A DNA stretch of 64,000 bases. Source: Sphingomonas sp. Leaf67 (GTDB lineage Bacteria; Pseudomonadota; Alphaproteobacteria; Sphingomonadales; Sphingomonadaceae). The position numbers were made by a program, and so were the translations under genes. The notes below the pieces were generated by a model. It was not told the DNA's origin. It did no database searches and was given only the letters and a program-made list of their open reading frames with translations. The DNA is taken from contig NZ_LMLP01000001.1 of the NCBI RefSeq assembly GCF_001421965.1, positions 558,001 through 622,000 on the forward strand, written 5' to 3'. Of this stretch, positions 8,005 through 16,374 are shown piece by piece (position 1 is the stretch's first letter; each line of letters starts with the position of its first letter).

Positions 8005-8658
8005 CTAGGTAATCGCACCACCCATCGCCAACCGTTTGCCGTTGGTGATAATGACCCGATCTCCGAGCCGCGTCACCGCAAACAGCTTTTTCGCAAAAGC
8101 GGTGGGCACGCCGATGCAGCCATGCGTCGCCCCTCCTTCCTGTACATCGCTGCCATGGATCGAAATGCCGTCATTGGTCAGCCGCAACATGTACGGCATC
8201 GGCGCGTCGTACAGGTTGCTGACATGGTCGGCATCCTTCTCGGTGATCTTCAGCGCGCCGAGCGGCGTCGGTTTCCAGTCCGCCCCGTACAGCACGACCG
8301 CCGCACCGATTTCATAGCCATCGCGGAACACCGACAGCACCTGCGCATCGAGGTCGATGGTCACGACCAACCGCCCGGTGGCGGGCGCACCGTCCTCATC
8401 CCACACCCAGCGGCCATGGGTGAACGGCCCCTCGATCGGCAGCACCCGGCGAACGACCATCGCTTCGGGTGCGGCAAGCGGCGACGGGGAAGGCGTCGGG
8501 GTCGGCACCGACAGAGCAACCGCCGTCGCAGCGACCACCGGCGCGGCCTTCACGACAGGCGGGCTGGCGCGCAGCAACAGCGACGCCCCGCCCGCAGTCG
8601 CCCCCGCGACGCCGATCAGCAACGCCATCCCCAAACCGGTCCGCCACGCCACCTGCAT
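8005..8658 (-). CDS. L,D-transpeptidase (YkuD domain), exported
   Basis: This 217-residue protein has an N-terminal membrane anchor (residues ~8-30, GMALLIGVAGATAGGASLLL), a Pro/Ala/Val-rich periplasmic linker (31-68), and a YkuD catalytic domain with His168 (ISIHGSD) and nucleophile Cys181 in THGCIGVP. It should form 3-3 crosslinks in peptidoglycan or attach proteins to it. The final residues KRLAMGGAIT end the domain compactly. The gene stands alone between hairpin-rich gaps. This subgroup is often annotated simply as an ErfK/YbiS-like protein; which of the two activities it has is unknown. Confidence 0.88.
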   Translation of the reverse strand: MQVAWRTGLGMALLIGVAGATAGGASLLLRASPPVVKAAPVVAATAVALSVPTPTPSPSPLAAPEAMVVRRVLPIEGPFTHGRWVWDEDGAPATGRLVVTIDLDAQVLSVFRDGYEIGAAVVLYGADWKPTPLGALKITEKDADHVSNLYDAPMPYMLRLTNDGISIHGSDVQEGGATHGCIGVPTAFAKKLFAVTRLGDRVIITNGKRLAMGGAIT

Positions 8659-8702
8659 CGATTCTCCTGTTCACGATCGATCTACACCGCCGGACTTACC
8701 AA

Positions 8703-8750
8703 TTCCTCCCCGGCACGGGGAGGGGGACCAGCGCAGCTGGTGGAGGGGAG
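8703..8750. repeat. Short palindromic intergenic repeat, family B copy 2
   Basis: TCCTCCCCGGCACGGGGAGG followed by ACCAGCGCAGCTGGTGGAGG, nearly the same as 1187-1240 and also 5' of a minus-strand gene. The remaining gap to 8810 shows no gene. Confidence 0.75.
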
Positions 8751-8810
8751 CCTCCACACGCAGGACGGTTGCGTTTGCCACACTCCCCGTACCCCCGGAC
8801 CTGGAGAATA

Positions 8811-10484
8811 TTACCGCCCGGCCTCGGCCTTTACCTTCTCGACGATCGGCCACGCCTTGTACCCGCCGACCCATGTCTCGATGACCTTGGTCGCGCGCAG
8901 GTCCGCCGCGCTCGCCGCGACTGGATCGCGATCGACGACCAGGAAATCGGCCTTCTGTCCCGGCAGCAGCGATCCGAAGCGCTGTTCGGCGAACCCGGCG
9001 AACGCCGCATCCTGCGTGAACGCCTTCCACGCCTGCTCGCGCGTCACCTTTTCCTCGGGACGCCACCCGCCCGGCGGCTGGCCACTGGCATCCTCGCGCG
9101 TGAACGCCGCCGCCCAGCCGATGAACGGGTTCGGATGTTCGACCGGATAGTCCGATCCGAACGCCAGCCGCCCGCCATCCCGCAGCACCGTCGCCCACGC
9201 ATAGGCCCCGGTCAGTCGCGCCGGCCCCAGCCGGGCCTCGGCCATCGTCCGGTCGCCGGTGGCATGGACCGGCTGCATCGACGCGATGATCCCGTTCCGG
9301 CCCAGCCGCGGCAGGTCTGCGGGATCGAGCACCTGTGCATGTTCGATCCGCCAGCGGCGATCGTCCTTGTACGACGCCGCCAGTTCGTCGATCGCGTCGA
9401 GCACTTGGCCGTTGGCACGGTCGCCGATCGCATGGATGGCGAATTGAAACCCGTCCATCGTGCCCCGGCTCAACAGGTTCAGCAGCGTCGTATCGTTGAT
9501 GAACGACAGCCCGCTCTGCTTGGGCGCATCGGCATAGGGCGCCTTCAGCCACGCCCCGCGCGACCCCAGCGCGCCATCGGCATACAGCTTGATCCCGCCC
9601 ATGCGCAGCCGGTCGCCATACAGCCACGGCGTCGGCCCCGCGCCGGCGATCGTGAGCGCCGGTTCGAGCCCGGCGGCATAGCTCATGATCCGCACGCGCA
9701 ACTGGCCGATATCGCCCATCCGCCGGAATACCAGCCAGTCGTCGACCGACGTTCCCATGTCCGCCGTCGCGGTAATACCGTTCGACAGCAGCATCTCCTG
9801 CGCCTTCAGGAACGCGGCATTGCGTTCGCGCGGCGACGGTTTGGGTTTGGCGGCGTCGAACAGGCTGGCGGCATTGTCGACGAACACGCCCGATGGCTGT
9901 CCATTCGGCAGCAATTCGATGCGCCCGCCCGCCGGGGCAACGGTCTTGGCGGTGATCCCCGCCGCCTTCATCGCCGCGCCGTTCGCCCATACCGCATGGC
10001 CATCGGCACGTTCGAGCAACACCGGCTTGTCCCCGGCCGCCGCATCCAGTTCGGCAGCGGTCGGGAACCGCCCCAGCCCCCATGCCTCCTGGTTCCAGCC
10101 ACCGCCGACGATCCACTGCCGGTTGCCGTTGCTCCGCGCATAGGACTGGATCGCCGCCTGCGCATCGGCCAGCGACTTGGTGTTCGACAGGTCGAGTTCG
10201 AGGGCGCGATAGCCCAGCGACATCACATGGCCGTGCGCGTCGATCATACCCGGCATCACGACCCGCCCGCCCATGTCGCTGCGCCAGTCGAGCTTTTTCG
10301 GTGCCTTCTCGCCCTTGGGCACCAGCCGCACGACCTTGCCCTCGCGGTCGATCAGGATGCCGCCGAACCGCACCACCTTCCCCTGCGAATCCAGCGCAAC
10401 GCCGTTGATGTTGTCGACCAGTCCGTCAGCCTGCGCGGTCCCGGCCAAGAGCAGCGCGGCGACGGTCAGGGCATGGCGAATCAT
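8811..10484 (-). CDS. Amidohydrolase family protein (YtcJ-like), exported
   Basis: This 557-residue protein has a signal peptide (MIRHALTVAALLLAGTAQA) and an amidohydrolase-3 barrel. Metal-binding HGH is in MPGMIDAHGHVMSLG near residue 100, and further ligands are in FAIHAIGDRAN and RIEHAQVLDP, with the catalytic Asp in AFGSDYPVEHPNPF. The C-terminus closes the small beta-domain (LLPGQKADFLVVDRDPV). Members hydrolyse N-acyl or amide bonds in a wide range of substrates, so the substrate cannot be assigned. Export to the periplasm is inferred from the signal peptide. It overlaps the upstream dehydrogenase gene by 4 bp (ATGA), forming an operon. Confidence 0.88.
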   Translation of the reverse strand: MIRHALTVAALLLAGTAQADGLVDNINGVALDSQGKVVRFGGILIDREGKVVRLVPKGEKAPKKLDWRSDMGGRVVMPGMIDAHGHVMSLGYRALELDLSNTKSLADAQAAIQSYARSNGNRQWIVGGGWNQEAWGLGRFPTAAELDAAAGDKPVLLERADGHAVWANGAAMKAAGITAKTVAPAGGRIELLPNGQPSGVFVDNAASLFDAAKPKPSPRERNAAFLKAQEMLLSNGITATADMGTSVDDWLVFRRMGDIGQLRVRIMSYAAGLEPALTIAGAGPTPWLYGDRLRMGGIKLYADGALGSRGAWLKAPYADAPKQSGLSFINDTTLLNLLSRGTMDGFQFAIHAIGDRANGQVLDAIDELAASYKDDRRWRIEHAQVLDPADLPRLGRNGIIASMQPVHATGDRTMAEARLGPARLTGAYAWATVLRDGGRLAFGSDYPVEHPNPFIGWAAAFTREDASGQPPGGWRPEEKVTREQAWKAFTQDAAFAGFAEQRFGSLLPGQKADFLVVDRDPVAASAADLRATKVIETWVGGYKAWPIVEKVKAEAGR

Positions 10485-11347
10485 TTCGCGATCCTTCGCA
10501 CCAGCGCGCTGGTATCCTGCCGCCCGCCACCCATGGCCTGCACCTCGGCATAGAATTGGTCGACCAGCGCCGTCACCGGCAGCGTCGCGCCGTTGCGCCG
10601 CGATTCGTCGAGCGCGAGCCCCAGATCCTTGCGCATCCAGTCGATCGCAAAGCCGAAATCGAACTGATCCTGCGCCATGGTGGGCCAGCGATTGACCATC
10701 TGCCAGCTCTGCGCCGCACCGCCCGACACCGCTTCCAGCACCTTGTCGAGATCAAGGTCGGACGTCTGCGCGAACCGCAATGCTTCGGACAGGCCGCCCA
10801 GCACACCCGCGATGCAGATCTGGTTGACCATCTTGGTCGTCTGCCCCGCGCCCGCGTCGCCGACATGCACGATCCGCTGCGCATAGGCCTGCATCAGCGG
10901 TTCGGCCGCCGCGAACACTTGCGGCGTGCCGCCGCACATGATCGACAGCTTGCCATTCTCGGCCCCGGCCTGTCCGCCCGACACCGGCGCATCGAGGACC
11001 AGCAGCCCCCGCGCTCCGCCCGCCTCGGCGAGTTCGCGCGCGATCGCCGCCGACACCGTGGTATGATCGGCAAACAGCGCGCCGGTTTGCATCGCGCCGA
11101 ACGCGCCATCGGCGCCTAGCGTCACCTGCCGCAGATCGTCGTCATTGCCGACACAGGCGAACACCGCGTCCGCCCCCGCGGCGGCCGCCGCCGGAGTGTC
11201 GGCGACGTCGCCGCCATATTTTTCGCTCCACGCCTCCGCCTTGGCGCGAGTGCGGTTGTAGACGGTGACCTGATGGCCGGCGGAAACGAGGTGACCGGCC
11301 ATGGGTGCGCCCATGACGCCGGTGCCGATGAATGCGAGTTTTGCCAT
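10481..11347 (-). CDS. 3-hydroxyisobutyrate/beta-hydroxyacid dehydrogenase family
   Basis: This 288-residue NAD(P)-dependent enzyme begins with the Rossmann motif FIGTGVMGAPMAGHL (residues 7-20). The substrate-binding signature DAPVSGGQAGAENG and the catalytic Lys172 in GAGQTTKMVNQ are both present. The family oxidises 3-hydroxyisobutyrate, tartronate semialdehyde, or other beta-hydroxyacids (valine or glyoxylate metabolism), and sequence alone does not decide. It is the promoter-proximal partner of the amidohydrolase (4-bp overlap). Confidence 0.9.
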   Translation of the reverse strand: MAKLAFIGTGVMGAPMAGHLVSAGHQVTVYNRTRAKAEAWSEKYGGDVADTPAAAAAGADAVFACVGNDDDLRQVTLGADGAFGAMQTGALFADHTTVSAAIARELAEAGGARGLLVLDAPVSGGQAGAENGKLSIMCGGTPQVFAAAEPLMQAYAQRIVHVGDAGAGQTTKMVNQICIAGVLGGLSEALRFAQTSDLDLDKVLEAVSGGAAQSWQMVNRWPTMAQDQFDFGFAIDWMRKDLGLALDESRRNGATLPVTALVDQFYAEVQAMGGGRQDTSALVRRIAK

Positions 11348-11442
11348 GGGGCTGCGGTCTATGGACTTCGCGCGGCGCGGGAAAGAGGCGATGTGATCGG
11401 GCGCACGCTTCCCGCGCGCCCGTCGTCACTCCCGATCTCCAC

Positions 11443-11537
11443 CGTCCTTCCCGTGCAGGCGGGAATCCATAAACGCTACCGGTTCGGCTCCATACCAAAC
11501 GTCAGCGCATATGGACTCCCGCCTCCGCGGGAGTGAC
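11443..11537. repeat. Palindromic ~95-bp intergenic element, family A, copy 2
   Basis: Left arm CGTCCTTCCCGTGCAGGCGG and right arm ACTCCCGCCTCCGCGGGAGT flank CCATAAACGCTACC, matching the core of the 3285 and 63214 copies. It lies in the gap between two minus-strand genes. Confidence 0.8.
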
Positions 11538-11562
11538 GCCAAATGGCAGCTGTGACGTTCCG

Positions 11563-12537
11563 TTACGCCGGCTGCCCACCCCCGCCGGTCGCGCCGAAGA
11601 TCTGCCCGGTCGAAAAGCTGTTCGACGGGTCCGCCGCCGCCACATACAGCCCGGCGATCTCGGCGGGCTGCCCCGGCCGCCCCAGCGGGCTGCTCTTGCC
11701 GAACGTCTGTTGTTTCTCCGGCGTCGCACCACCGCTTACCTGCAACGGGGTCCAGAACGGCCCCGGCGCGACCGCATTCACGCGAATCCCCTTCGCCGCC
11801 AGTTGCTTGGCCATCGCCTTGGTAAAGTTCAGCACCGCCGCACGGGTCAGCGCGTAATCGACGATATCGGGCGACGGATCGCCCGCCTGCTCGGACGAGG
11901 TATTCACGATCACCGACCCCGCCCCCATCCGCTCGACCGCCGCCTTGGTCAGCCAGAACGGGGCATAGACGTTGGTCTTCATCGTATCGTCGAAATCCTG
12001 CGAAGAGATCGACGCGATATCCGGCCGGGTCTGTTGCCGCGCGGCATTGTTGACGAGGATGTCGAGCCCGCCCAGTTGCGCCGCCGCCTGCTGGACCAGT
12101 TGCCGGCAAAAGCCTTCGTTGCGCAGGTCGCCGGGAATCGCCACCGCCTTGCGCCCCGCCGCACGGATCAGCGCGACGACTTCGCGCGCATCGGGTTCTT
12201 CGGCGGGCAAGTAGTTGATCGCGACATCCGCGCCTTCGCGGGCGTATGCGATGGCGGCGGCGCGACCGATGCCGCTGTCCCCGCCGGTAATCAGCGCCTT
12301 CTTGCCCGACAGTCGCCCCGACCCCTTGTAGCTTTGCTCGCCATGATCGGGCCGGGGATTCATTTTGGACGCGAGACCTGGCCATGGCTGACGCTGCACC
12401 GGAAACGGCGGTTTGGGATAGGCGGCGGGTGCGGCGGTGGTCGGCTGCGTACCCTGCGCGACGGCAGGCGCGGCGCTGGCGGCGACGCCGGCAAGGGCGG
12501 CGCCGGCCACGAAGGTGCGGCGATCGGTATCGGTCAT
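11563..12537 (-). CDS. SDR-family oxidoreductase with Tat-like leader; catalytic Lys replaced by Arg
   Basis: This 324-residue protein starts at ATG 12537. Its leader, TDRRTFVAGAALAGVAASAAP with RR at residues 6-7, resembles a Tat signal, unusual for an SDR. A Pro-rich spacer leads to a Rossmann domain with TGGDSGIGRAAA (residues 84-95), NNAA (163-166), Ser215 and Tyr228. The YxxxK motif reads YALTR, so the usual catalytic Lys is Arg232. The framework (KALITGGDSGIGR, AVAPGPFWTPLQ, RPGQPAEIA) matches the YghA/YdaD/general-stress-39 group. It may be periplasmic if the Tat leader works. It diverges from ilvA. Confidence 0.82.
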   Translation of the reverse strand: MTDTDRRTFVAGAALAGVAASAAPAVAQGTQPTTAAPAAYPKPPFPVQRQPWPGLASKMNPRPDHGEQSYKGSGRLSGKKALITGGDSGIGRAAAIAYAREGADVAINYLPAEEPDAREVVALIRAAGRKAVAIPGDLRNEGFCRQLVQQAAAQLGGLDILVNNAARQQTRPDIASISSQDFDDTMKTNVYAPFWLTKAAVERMGAGSVIVNTSSEQAGDPSPDIVDYALTRAAVLNFTKAMAKQLAAKGIRVNAVAPGPFWTPLQVSGGATPEKQQTFGKSSPLGRPGQPAEIAGLYVAAADPSNSFSTGQIFGATGGGGQPA

Positions 12538-12630
12538 GGTTCGGCTTTCCGGCTGGAGCGATTTCACCCAAGCAGACGCGCGCCGGGTCGACGGGTTCCC
12601 CTTTTCCGCCAAATCGGCTACCCGCCCGCG

Positions 12631-13872
12631 ATGTCTACCAACCCGATCGCTCCGTCCGCCCTGCCCCTAACCGTCGACGATGTTCGTACCGCGGCGATGC
12701 GGATCGGCGGCTCGATCGTGCGCACGCCGACGCTCATCAGCCGGACCCTGTCCGACATGACCGGCGCGACCGTTTATCTGAAATTCGAAAACCTTCAGTT
12801 CACCGCCGCTTACAAGGAACGCGGCGCGCTCAACACCCTGCTGCAACTCGACGAGGCCACCCGTGCGAAGGGCGTCATCGCCGCCTCCGCCGGCAACCAT
12901 GCGCAGGGCCTTGCCTATCACGGCAACCGGCTGGGCGTGCCCGTCACCATCGTGATGCCGCGCCCGACTCCGACCGTGAAGGTCATGCAGACGCAGAGCC
13001 ACGGCGCGACCGTCGTACTGGAGGGTGAAACCTTCGACGCAGCCTATGCCCATGCGCTGAAGCTGGAGGCCGAACAGGGACTGACCTTCGTCCACCCGTT
13101 CGACGACGCCCGGATCATGGCGGGGCAAGGCACCGTCGCGCTCGAAATGCTCGCGGACGTGCCCGACATCGACATGCTGGTCGTGCCGATCGGCGGCGGC
13201 GGCCTCATCAGCGGCATGGCGACCGTAGCCCGTGCGGCCGATCGCAAGATCGAGGTCGTCGGGGTGCAGGCCGAGCTGTTCCCGTCGATGTACAACCGCC
13301 TGCACGGCACCACGATGGAGTGCGCGGGCGATACGCTGGCGGAGGGGATTGCGGTCAAACAGCCCGGTGGGCTGACTGCGCAGGTCGTGGCGGCGCTGGT
13401 CGACGACATCGTGCTCGTCAGCGAACGCCAGCTGGAAGAAGCCGTCAGCCTGCTGGTCCAGATCGAGAAGACCGTGGTCGAGGGGGCCGGCGCCGCCGGG
13501 CTCGCCGCGCTGCTGGGTCATGGACAGCGGTTCAAGGGCAAGACTGTCGGCATCGTGCTGTGCGGTGGCAATATCGACACGCGCCTGCTCGCCAACGTCC
13601 TGCTTCGCGATCTCGCCCGGTCGGGTCGTCTCGCGCGGTTGCGCATCCGGTTGCAGGACCGCCCCGGCGCGCTGTTCCACGTCGCGAAAATCTTTCACGA
13701 ACACGCGGTCAACATCATCGAGGTCTATCATCAGCGCGTCTTCACGACGTTGCCGGCCAAGGGTCTCATCACCGACATCGAATGCGAGACACGCGACCGC
13801 GACCATCTCGACCGGCTGATCGACGGCCTGCGCGCGGGCGGCTATGAGGTGAGCACGGTCGAGCTGGCCTAG
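12631..13872 (+). CDS. ilvA: Threonine ammonia-lyase with C-terminal ACT domain
   Basis: This 413-residue PLP enzyme deaminates threonine to 2-oxobutanoate. Lys62 in AAYKERGALN binds PLP, SAGNHAQGLAYH is the phosphate-loop neighbourhood, and IGGGGLISG is the Gly-rich PLP-phosphate loop. Residues ~335-410 (RLRIRLQDRPGALFHVAKIF) form one ACT domain for allosteric control, unlike the two ACT-like modules of long IlvA. This makes it the short TdcB/IlvA-like type common in alphaproteobacteria, feeding isoleucine synthesis or threonine breakdown. The ATG at 12631 gives a start in line with the family. It is divergent from the SDR. Confidence 0.93.
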   Translation: MSTNPIAPSALPLTVDDVRTAAMRIGGSIVRTPTLISRTLSDMTGATVYLKFENLQFTAAYKERGALNTLLQLDEATRAKGVIAASAGNHAQGLAYHGNRLGVPVTIVMPRPTPTVKVMQTQSHGATVVLEGETFDAAYAHALKLEAEQGLTFVHPFDDARIMAGQGTVALEMLADVPDIDMLVVPIGGGGLISGMATVARAADRKIEVVGVQAELFPSMYNRLHGTTMECAGDTLAEGIAVKQPGGLTAQVVAALVDDIVLVSERQLEEAVSLLVQIEKTVVEGAGAAGLAALLGHGQRFKGKTVGIVLCGGNIDTRLLANVLLRDLARSGRLARLRIRLQDRPGALFHVAKIFHEHAVNIIEVYHQRVFTTLPAKGLITDIECETRDRDHLDRLIDGLRAGGYEVSTVELA

Positions 13873-13979
13873 CGCTCCATGTTCCGGAACGGGAAGCGAT
13901 CGCGCGGATAAACAATCGCGACCCGCTTTCCGTCGGTTAGGATAATCGCCATATCTTCGGCGCTAATCCCGTTCGGCAT
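13869..13979 (-). CDS. Possible 36-residue small protein
   Basis: An ATG-initiated frame fills the gap between ilvA and bpt on the opposite strand. It encodes 36 residues including AIILTDGKRVAIVYPRDRFP, which looks like a beta-hairpin fold rather than random high-GC translation, with Ile/Val/Tyr/Phe content and only two Arg-rich spots. Its TAG overlaps the ilvA stop palindromically (CTAG). No clear ribosome-binding site precedes it. No recognised family. The gap would otherwise hold nothing. Confidence 0.3.
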   Translation of the reverse strand: MPNGISAEDMAIILTDGKRVAIVYPRDRFPFRNMER

Positions 13980-14000
13980 GTCTGATCGAAGGAACCCTGG

Positions 14001-14789
14001 GTGACCGCGCCGTTTCGTTTCCCCCGCTTCTTCGTCACCTCTCCCGCGCCCTGCCCCTATCTGCCGGGGCGGCAGGAACGAAAGGTCTTTACCGAACTCA
14101 ACGGCCCCCATGCCGACGAACTGAACGAAGCGCTCGGCCGAATCGGGTTTCGCCGCAGCCAGTCGGTCGCCTATCGCCCCAGTTGCGTCGGGTGCAGCGC
14201 CTGTGTCTCGGTGCGGGTCGTCGCCAGCGACTTCACGATGAACGCAACCCAGCGCAAGCTGATGCGCCGCCACGCCGATCTCGACATTCGCGCGTGCAAG
14301 CCATGGGCGACCGACGAACAATTCCGCCTGCTGCGGCGCTATCTGTCGGTGCGGCATCCCGGCGGCGGCATGACCGCAATGGACGAAACCGACTTCGCCG
14401 ACATGGTCGAACATTCGCCGGTGAGTTCGTGGGTGATCGAATATCGCGAGCCATCGGTCGACGGCGTACCCGGCCGGCTGGTTGGCGCGTGCATCACCGA
14501 TGAACAGGCCGACGGGCTGTCGATGGTCTACAGCTTCTTCGAAACCGATCCCGAGGCGCGCGCCGGCCTCGGCACGTTCATCATCCTCGACCATATCCGC
14601 CGCGCACGCGCCACCGGCCTGCCCTATGTCTATCTCGGCTATTGGGTGCAAGGGTCGCCACGCATGACGTACAAGACCAAGTTCCGTCCGCTCGAAATCC
14701 TCGGACCGGCGGGCTGGACGGTACTCGACGACGCGACGGCGGCCGCGGCGGCAGCGGTAGGATCGGCGGGCACGGCGGTTCCCGCATGA
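14001..14789 (+). CDS. bpt: Aspartate/glutamate leucyltransferase (Bpt, N-end rule)
   Basis: This 262-residue protein transfers Leu from Leu-tRNA to proteins with N-terminal Asp or Glu, marking them for ClpS/ClpAP. The ATE-N region contains [17 protein letters not shown] and the Cys pair in [13 protein letters not shown]. The C-terminal GNAT-like half has [20 protein letters not shown] and [20 protein letters not shown]. The start is GTG at 14001. The Ala-rich C-terminal tail is not conserved. Its stop overlaps the next gene by ATGA. Confidence 0.92.
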   Translation: MTAPFRFPRFFVTSPAPCPYLPGRQERKVFTELNGPHADELNEALGRIGFRRSQSVAYRPSCVGCSACVSVRVVASDFTMNATQRKLMRRHADLDIRACKPWATDEQFRLLRRYLSVRHPGGGMTAMDETDFADMVEHSPVSSWVIEYREPSVDGVPGRLVGACITDEQADGLSMVYSFFETDPEARAGLGTFIILDHIRRARATGLPYVYLGYWVQGSPRMTYKTKFRPLEILGPAGWTVLDDATAAAAAAVGSAGTAVPA

Positions 14790-15202
14790 TCTCAGCGCTG
14801 GTCGCACTGGCGTTCGTCGCGCAGTCGGCGAGGCCACCCCTTCTCGACCAGCGTCGCATCGACCTGTTGCAATTCGAAGTCCGCCTGCCCGATACGCTGA
14901 GCACTGCCGAGCGGACCCGGGCCGTCGCGACCTTCACCGCCGACACCCGCACGATCCGCGCCTGCCCCGACGCCGCCCGCATCGCCGCGCGCTACAGGAA
15001 GGACCGGATTTTCTCCGGCACGCTGACCTCGCGCCCGAACGTCCCCTATGCCGTATTGCCCGCGCCGCTCCGGATCGAACTGGCGAAGGTACCGACCGGC
15101 CGCGCGACCCGCCCGTTCGGATCGGGCAAGGAGTTGCGCGTCCTGATCGCCTGTTCCGAACCGAAACTGCCGCGAAACGCCGCGTCGCAAGGGACGATCT
15201 AA
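14786..15202 (+). CDS. Hypothetical exported protein
   Basis: 138 residues starting at ATG 14786, whose last bases overlap the bpt stop (ATGA), so it is translationally coupled to bpt. The first ~17 residues ([14 protein letters not shown]) form a short hydrophobic leader. The rest is Arg/Ala/Pro-rich, with two Cys (IRACPDAAR and LIACSEPK) that could pair in the periplasm. No family was recognised. Coupling to an N-end-rule transferase is probably only positional. Confidence 0.6.
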   Translation: MISALVALAFVAQSARPPLLDQRRIDLLQFEVRLPDTLSTAERTRAVATFTADTRTIRACPDAARIAARYRKDRIFSGTLTSRPNVPYAVLPAPLRIELAKVPTGRATRPFGSGKELRVLIACSEPKLPRNAASQGTI

Positions 15203-15241
15203 GGCCCCGTCCGTGGGTCTTCCGGACGATGTACTTCCTCT

Positions 15242-15339
15242 CGTCACCCTCGCCCAGGCGGGGGTCCAAACACGCCGACGTCGCTGGTCTGACCGAAGCA
15301 GCAGCGTCTATGGCTTCCCGCCTACGCGCCAAGAATGAA
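15242..15339. repeat. Decayed family A palindromic element, copy 3
   Basis: CGTCACCCTCGCCCAGGCGG at the left and TTCCCGCCTACGCGCCAAGA at the right fit the family A arms, but both carry several mismatches and could pair only poorly. It lies in the gap between two convergent units (14786 gene and rpmJ). Confidence 0.55.
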
Positions 15340-15360
15340 ATTCGCCAAACCCACAACACG

Positions 15361-15393
15361 AAAAGGCACCCGACCCACCAAGGGTCGGATGCC
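15361..15393 (-). terminator. Rho-independent terminator of rpmJ
   Basis: On the minus strand GGCATCCGACCC, loop TTGGT, GGGTCGGGTGCC, then TTTT. The stem pairs 12 bp with a G-T. It is 50 bp past the rpmJ stop. Confidence 0.85.
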
Positions 15394-15443
15394 TGTCCGA
15401 ATCACCCACCGGCACAGCCCGATCGGGCCGCACCGACCGCGAA

Positions 15444-15569
15444 TCAACCCTGGCGGGCCTTGAAGCGGCGGTTGGTCTTGTTGATGACGTAGATACGGCC
15501 GCGACGGCGGATCACGCGGTTGTCCCGGTGGCGATCCTTGAGCGACTTCAGCGAATTGACGATCTTCAT
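15444..15569 (-). CDS. rpmJ: 50S ribosomal protein L36, Cys-less form
   Basis: This 41-residue protein begins [20 protein letters not shown], continues with [20 protein letters not shown] and ends in Gly. It is the alphaproteobacterial L36 of the C-minus type: none of the CxxC...C..H zinc residues of the E. coli RpmJ are present. The sequence matches the family over its full length, with ATG at 15569 and TGA at 15444. It is monocistronic with its own terminator. Confidence 0.96.
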   Translation of the reverse strand: MKIVNSLKSLKDRHRDNRVIRRRGRIYVINKTNRRFKARQG

Positions 15570-15759
15570 GTCACGGCTCTCAAACGGCAAAAGGGCCGCT
15601 CGCACGGCCGGAAAAGAGGCGTCCAGCTATCGCCGGCCGGGCCATTCGTCAAGAGCGGAACGGCGTGCCGATCGAAACACCATCGCAATGAACCCTTCCG
15701 CCGCCGATACGCGTTGGGCATTTCAGCAATCGGTCGTGTCGTAAACGAAGGTGAGTCGT

Positions 15760-16374
15760 ATGAACAAGGCGTTCGGATTCGGGGTGATGGCCGTAGCGGC
15801 GGTTCTGGCATCGGGCTGTACCACCACCGGATCGCGCGTCCGCCCGGTCGATGTCACCCGCTTCCACCTGAGCCAGCCGGTCGCGCGGGGCAGCTTTTCG
15901 CTCGAACCGCTGTCGACCAACGGCAGCGTCAGCCCCGAATTTCAGAACTATGCCAATGCCGTCGGTCGCGAGATGGAAAAGATCGGCTTTGTCCGTGCCG
16001 GCACCGGCCCGTCCGACCTGATCGTCTCGGTCGGCTTTACCCGCGCCACCCGAGGTTTCGTCGAGAAGCGCCCTCCGGTGTCGATCGGCATCGGCGCGGG
16101 CGGTGGCGGCGGTGGCTGGCGCGGCGGTGGCGTCGGTCTGGGCGGCGGAGTCGGCTTCGGCATCGGCGGCGGGCAGCGAGAGGTGGTCGGGACGGAAATG
16201 ATGGTCCAGATCCGCCGCCGCAGCGATTCGACGACCATCTGGGAAGCGCGCGCGCTCACCGATTCGCTGGAAAACACGCCGGGTGCGCAGCCGGTGTTCC
16301 AGGCGGATCGTCTGGCAAACGCGATGTTCCGCAACTTCCCAGGCGAGTCGGGAATCACTACGACGGTGAAATGA
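15760..16374 (+). CDS. DUF4136-type lipoprotein
   Basis: This 204-residue protein has a lipoprotein signal (MNKAFGFGVMAVAAVLASGC, Cys20) and a DUF4136-like body. A Gly-rich stretch (residues ~110-145, IGIGAGGGGGGWRGGGVGLG) precedes the conserved TTIWEARAL segment and the C-terminal region with FRNFPGESG, where DUF4136 proteins end. Function is unknown; they are outer-membrane or periplasmic lipoproteins. The start ATG 15760 is preceded by AAGG. It overlaps the next gene by ATGA, so both are in one operon with the M14 peptidase and a GNAT gene. Confidence 0.85.
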   Translation: MNKAFGFGVMAVAAVLASGCTTTGSRVRPVDVTRFHLSQPVARGSFSLEPLSTNGSVSPEFQNYANAVGREMEKIGFVRAGTGPSDLIVSVGFTRATRGFVEKRPPVSIGIGAGGGGGGWRGGGVGLGGGVGFGIGGGQREVVGTEMMVQIRRRSDSTTIWEARALTDSLENTPGAQPVFQADRLANAMFRNFPGESGITTTVK

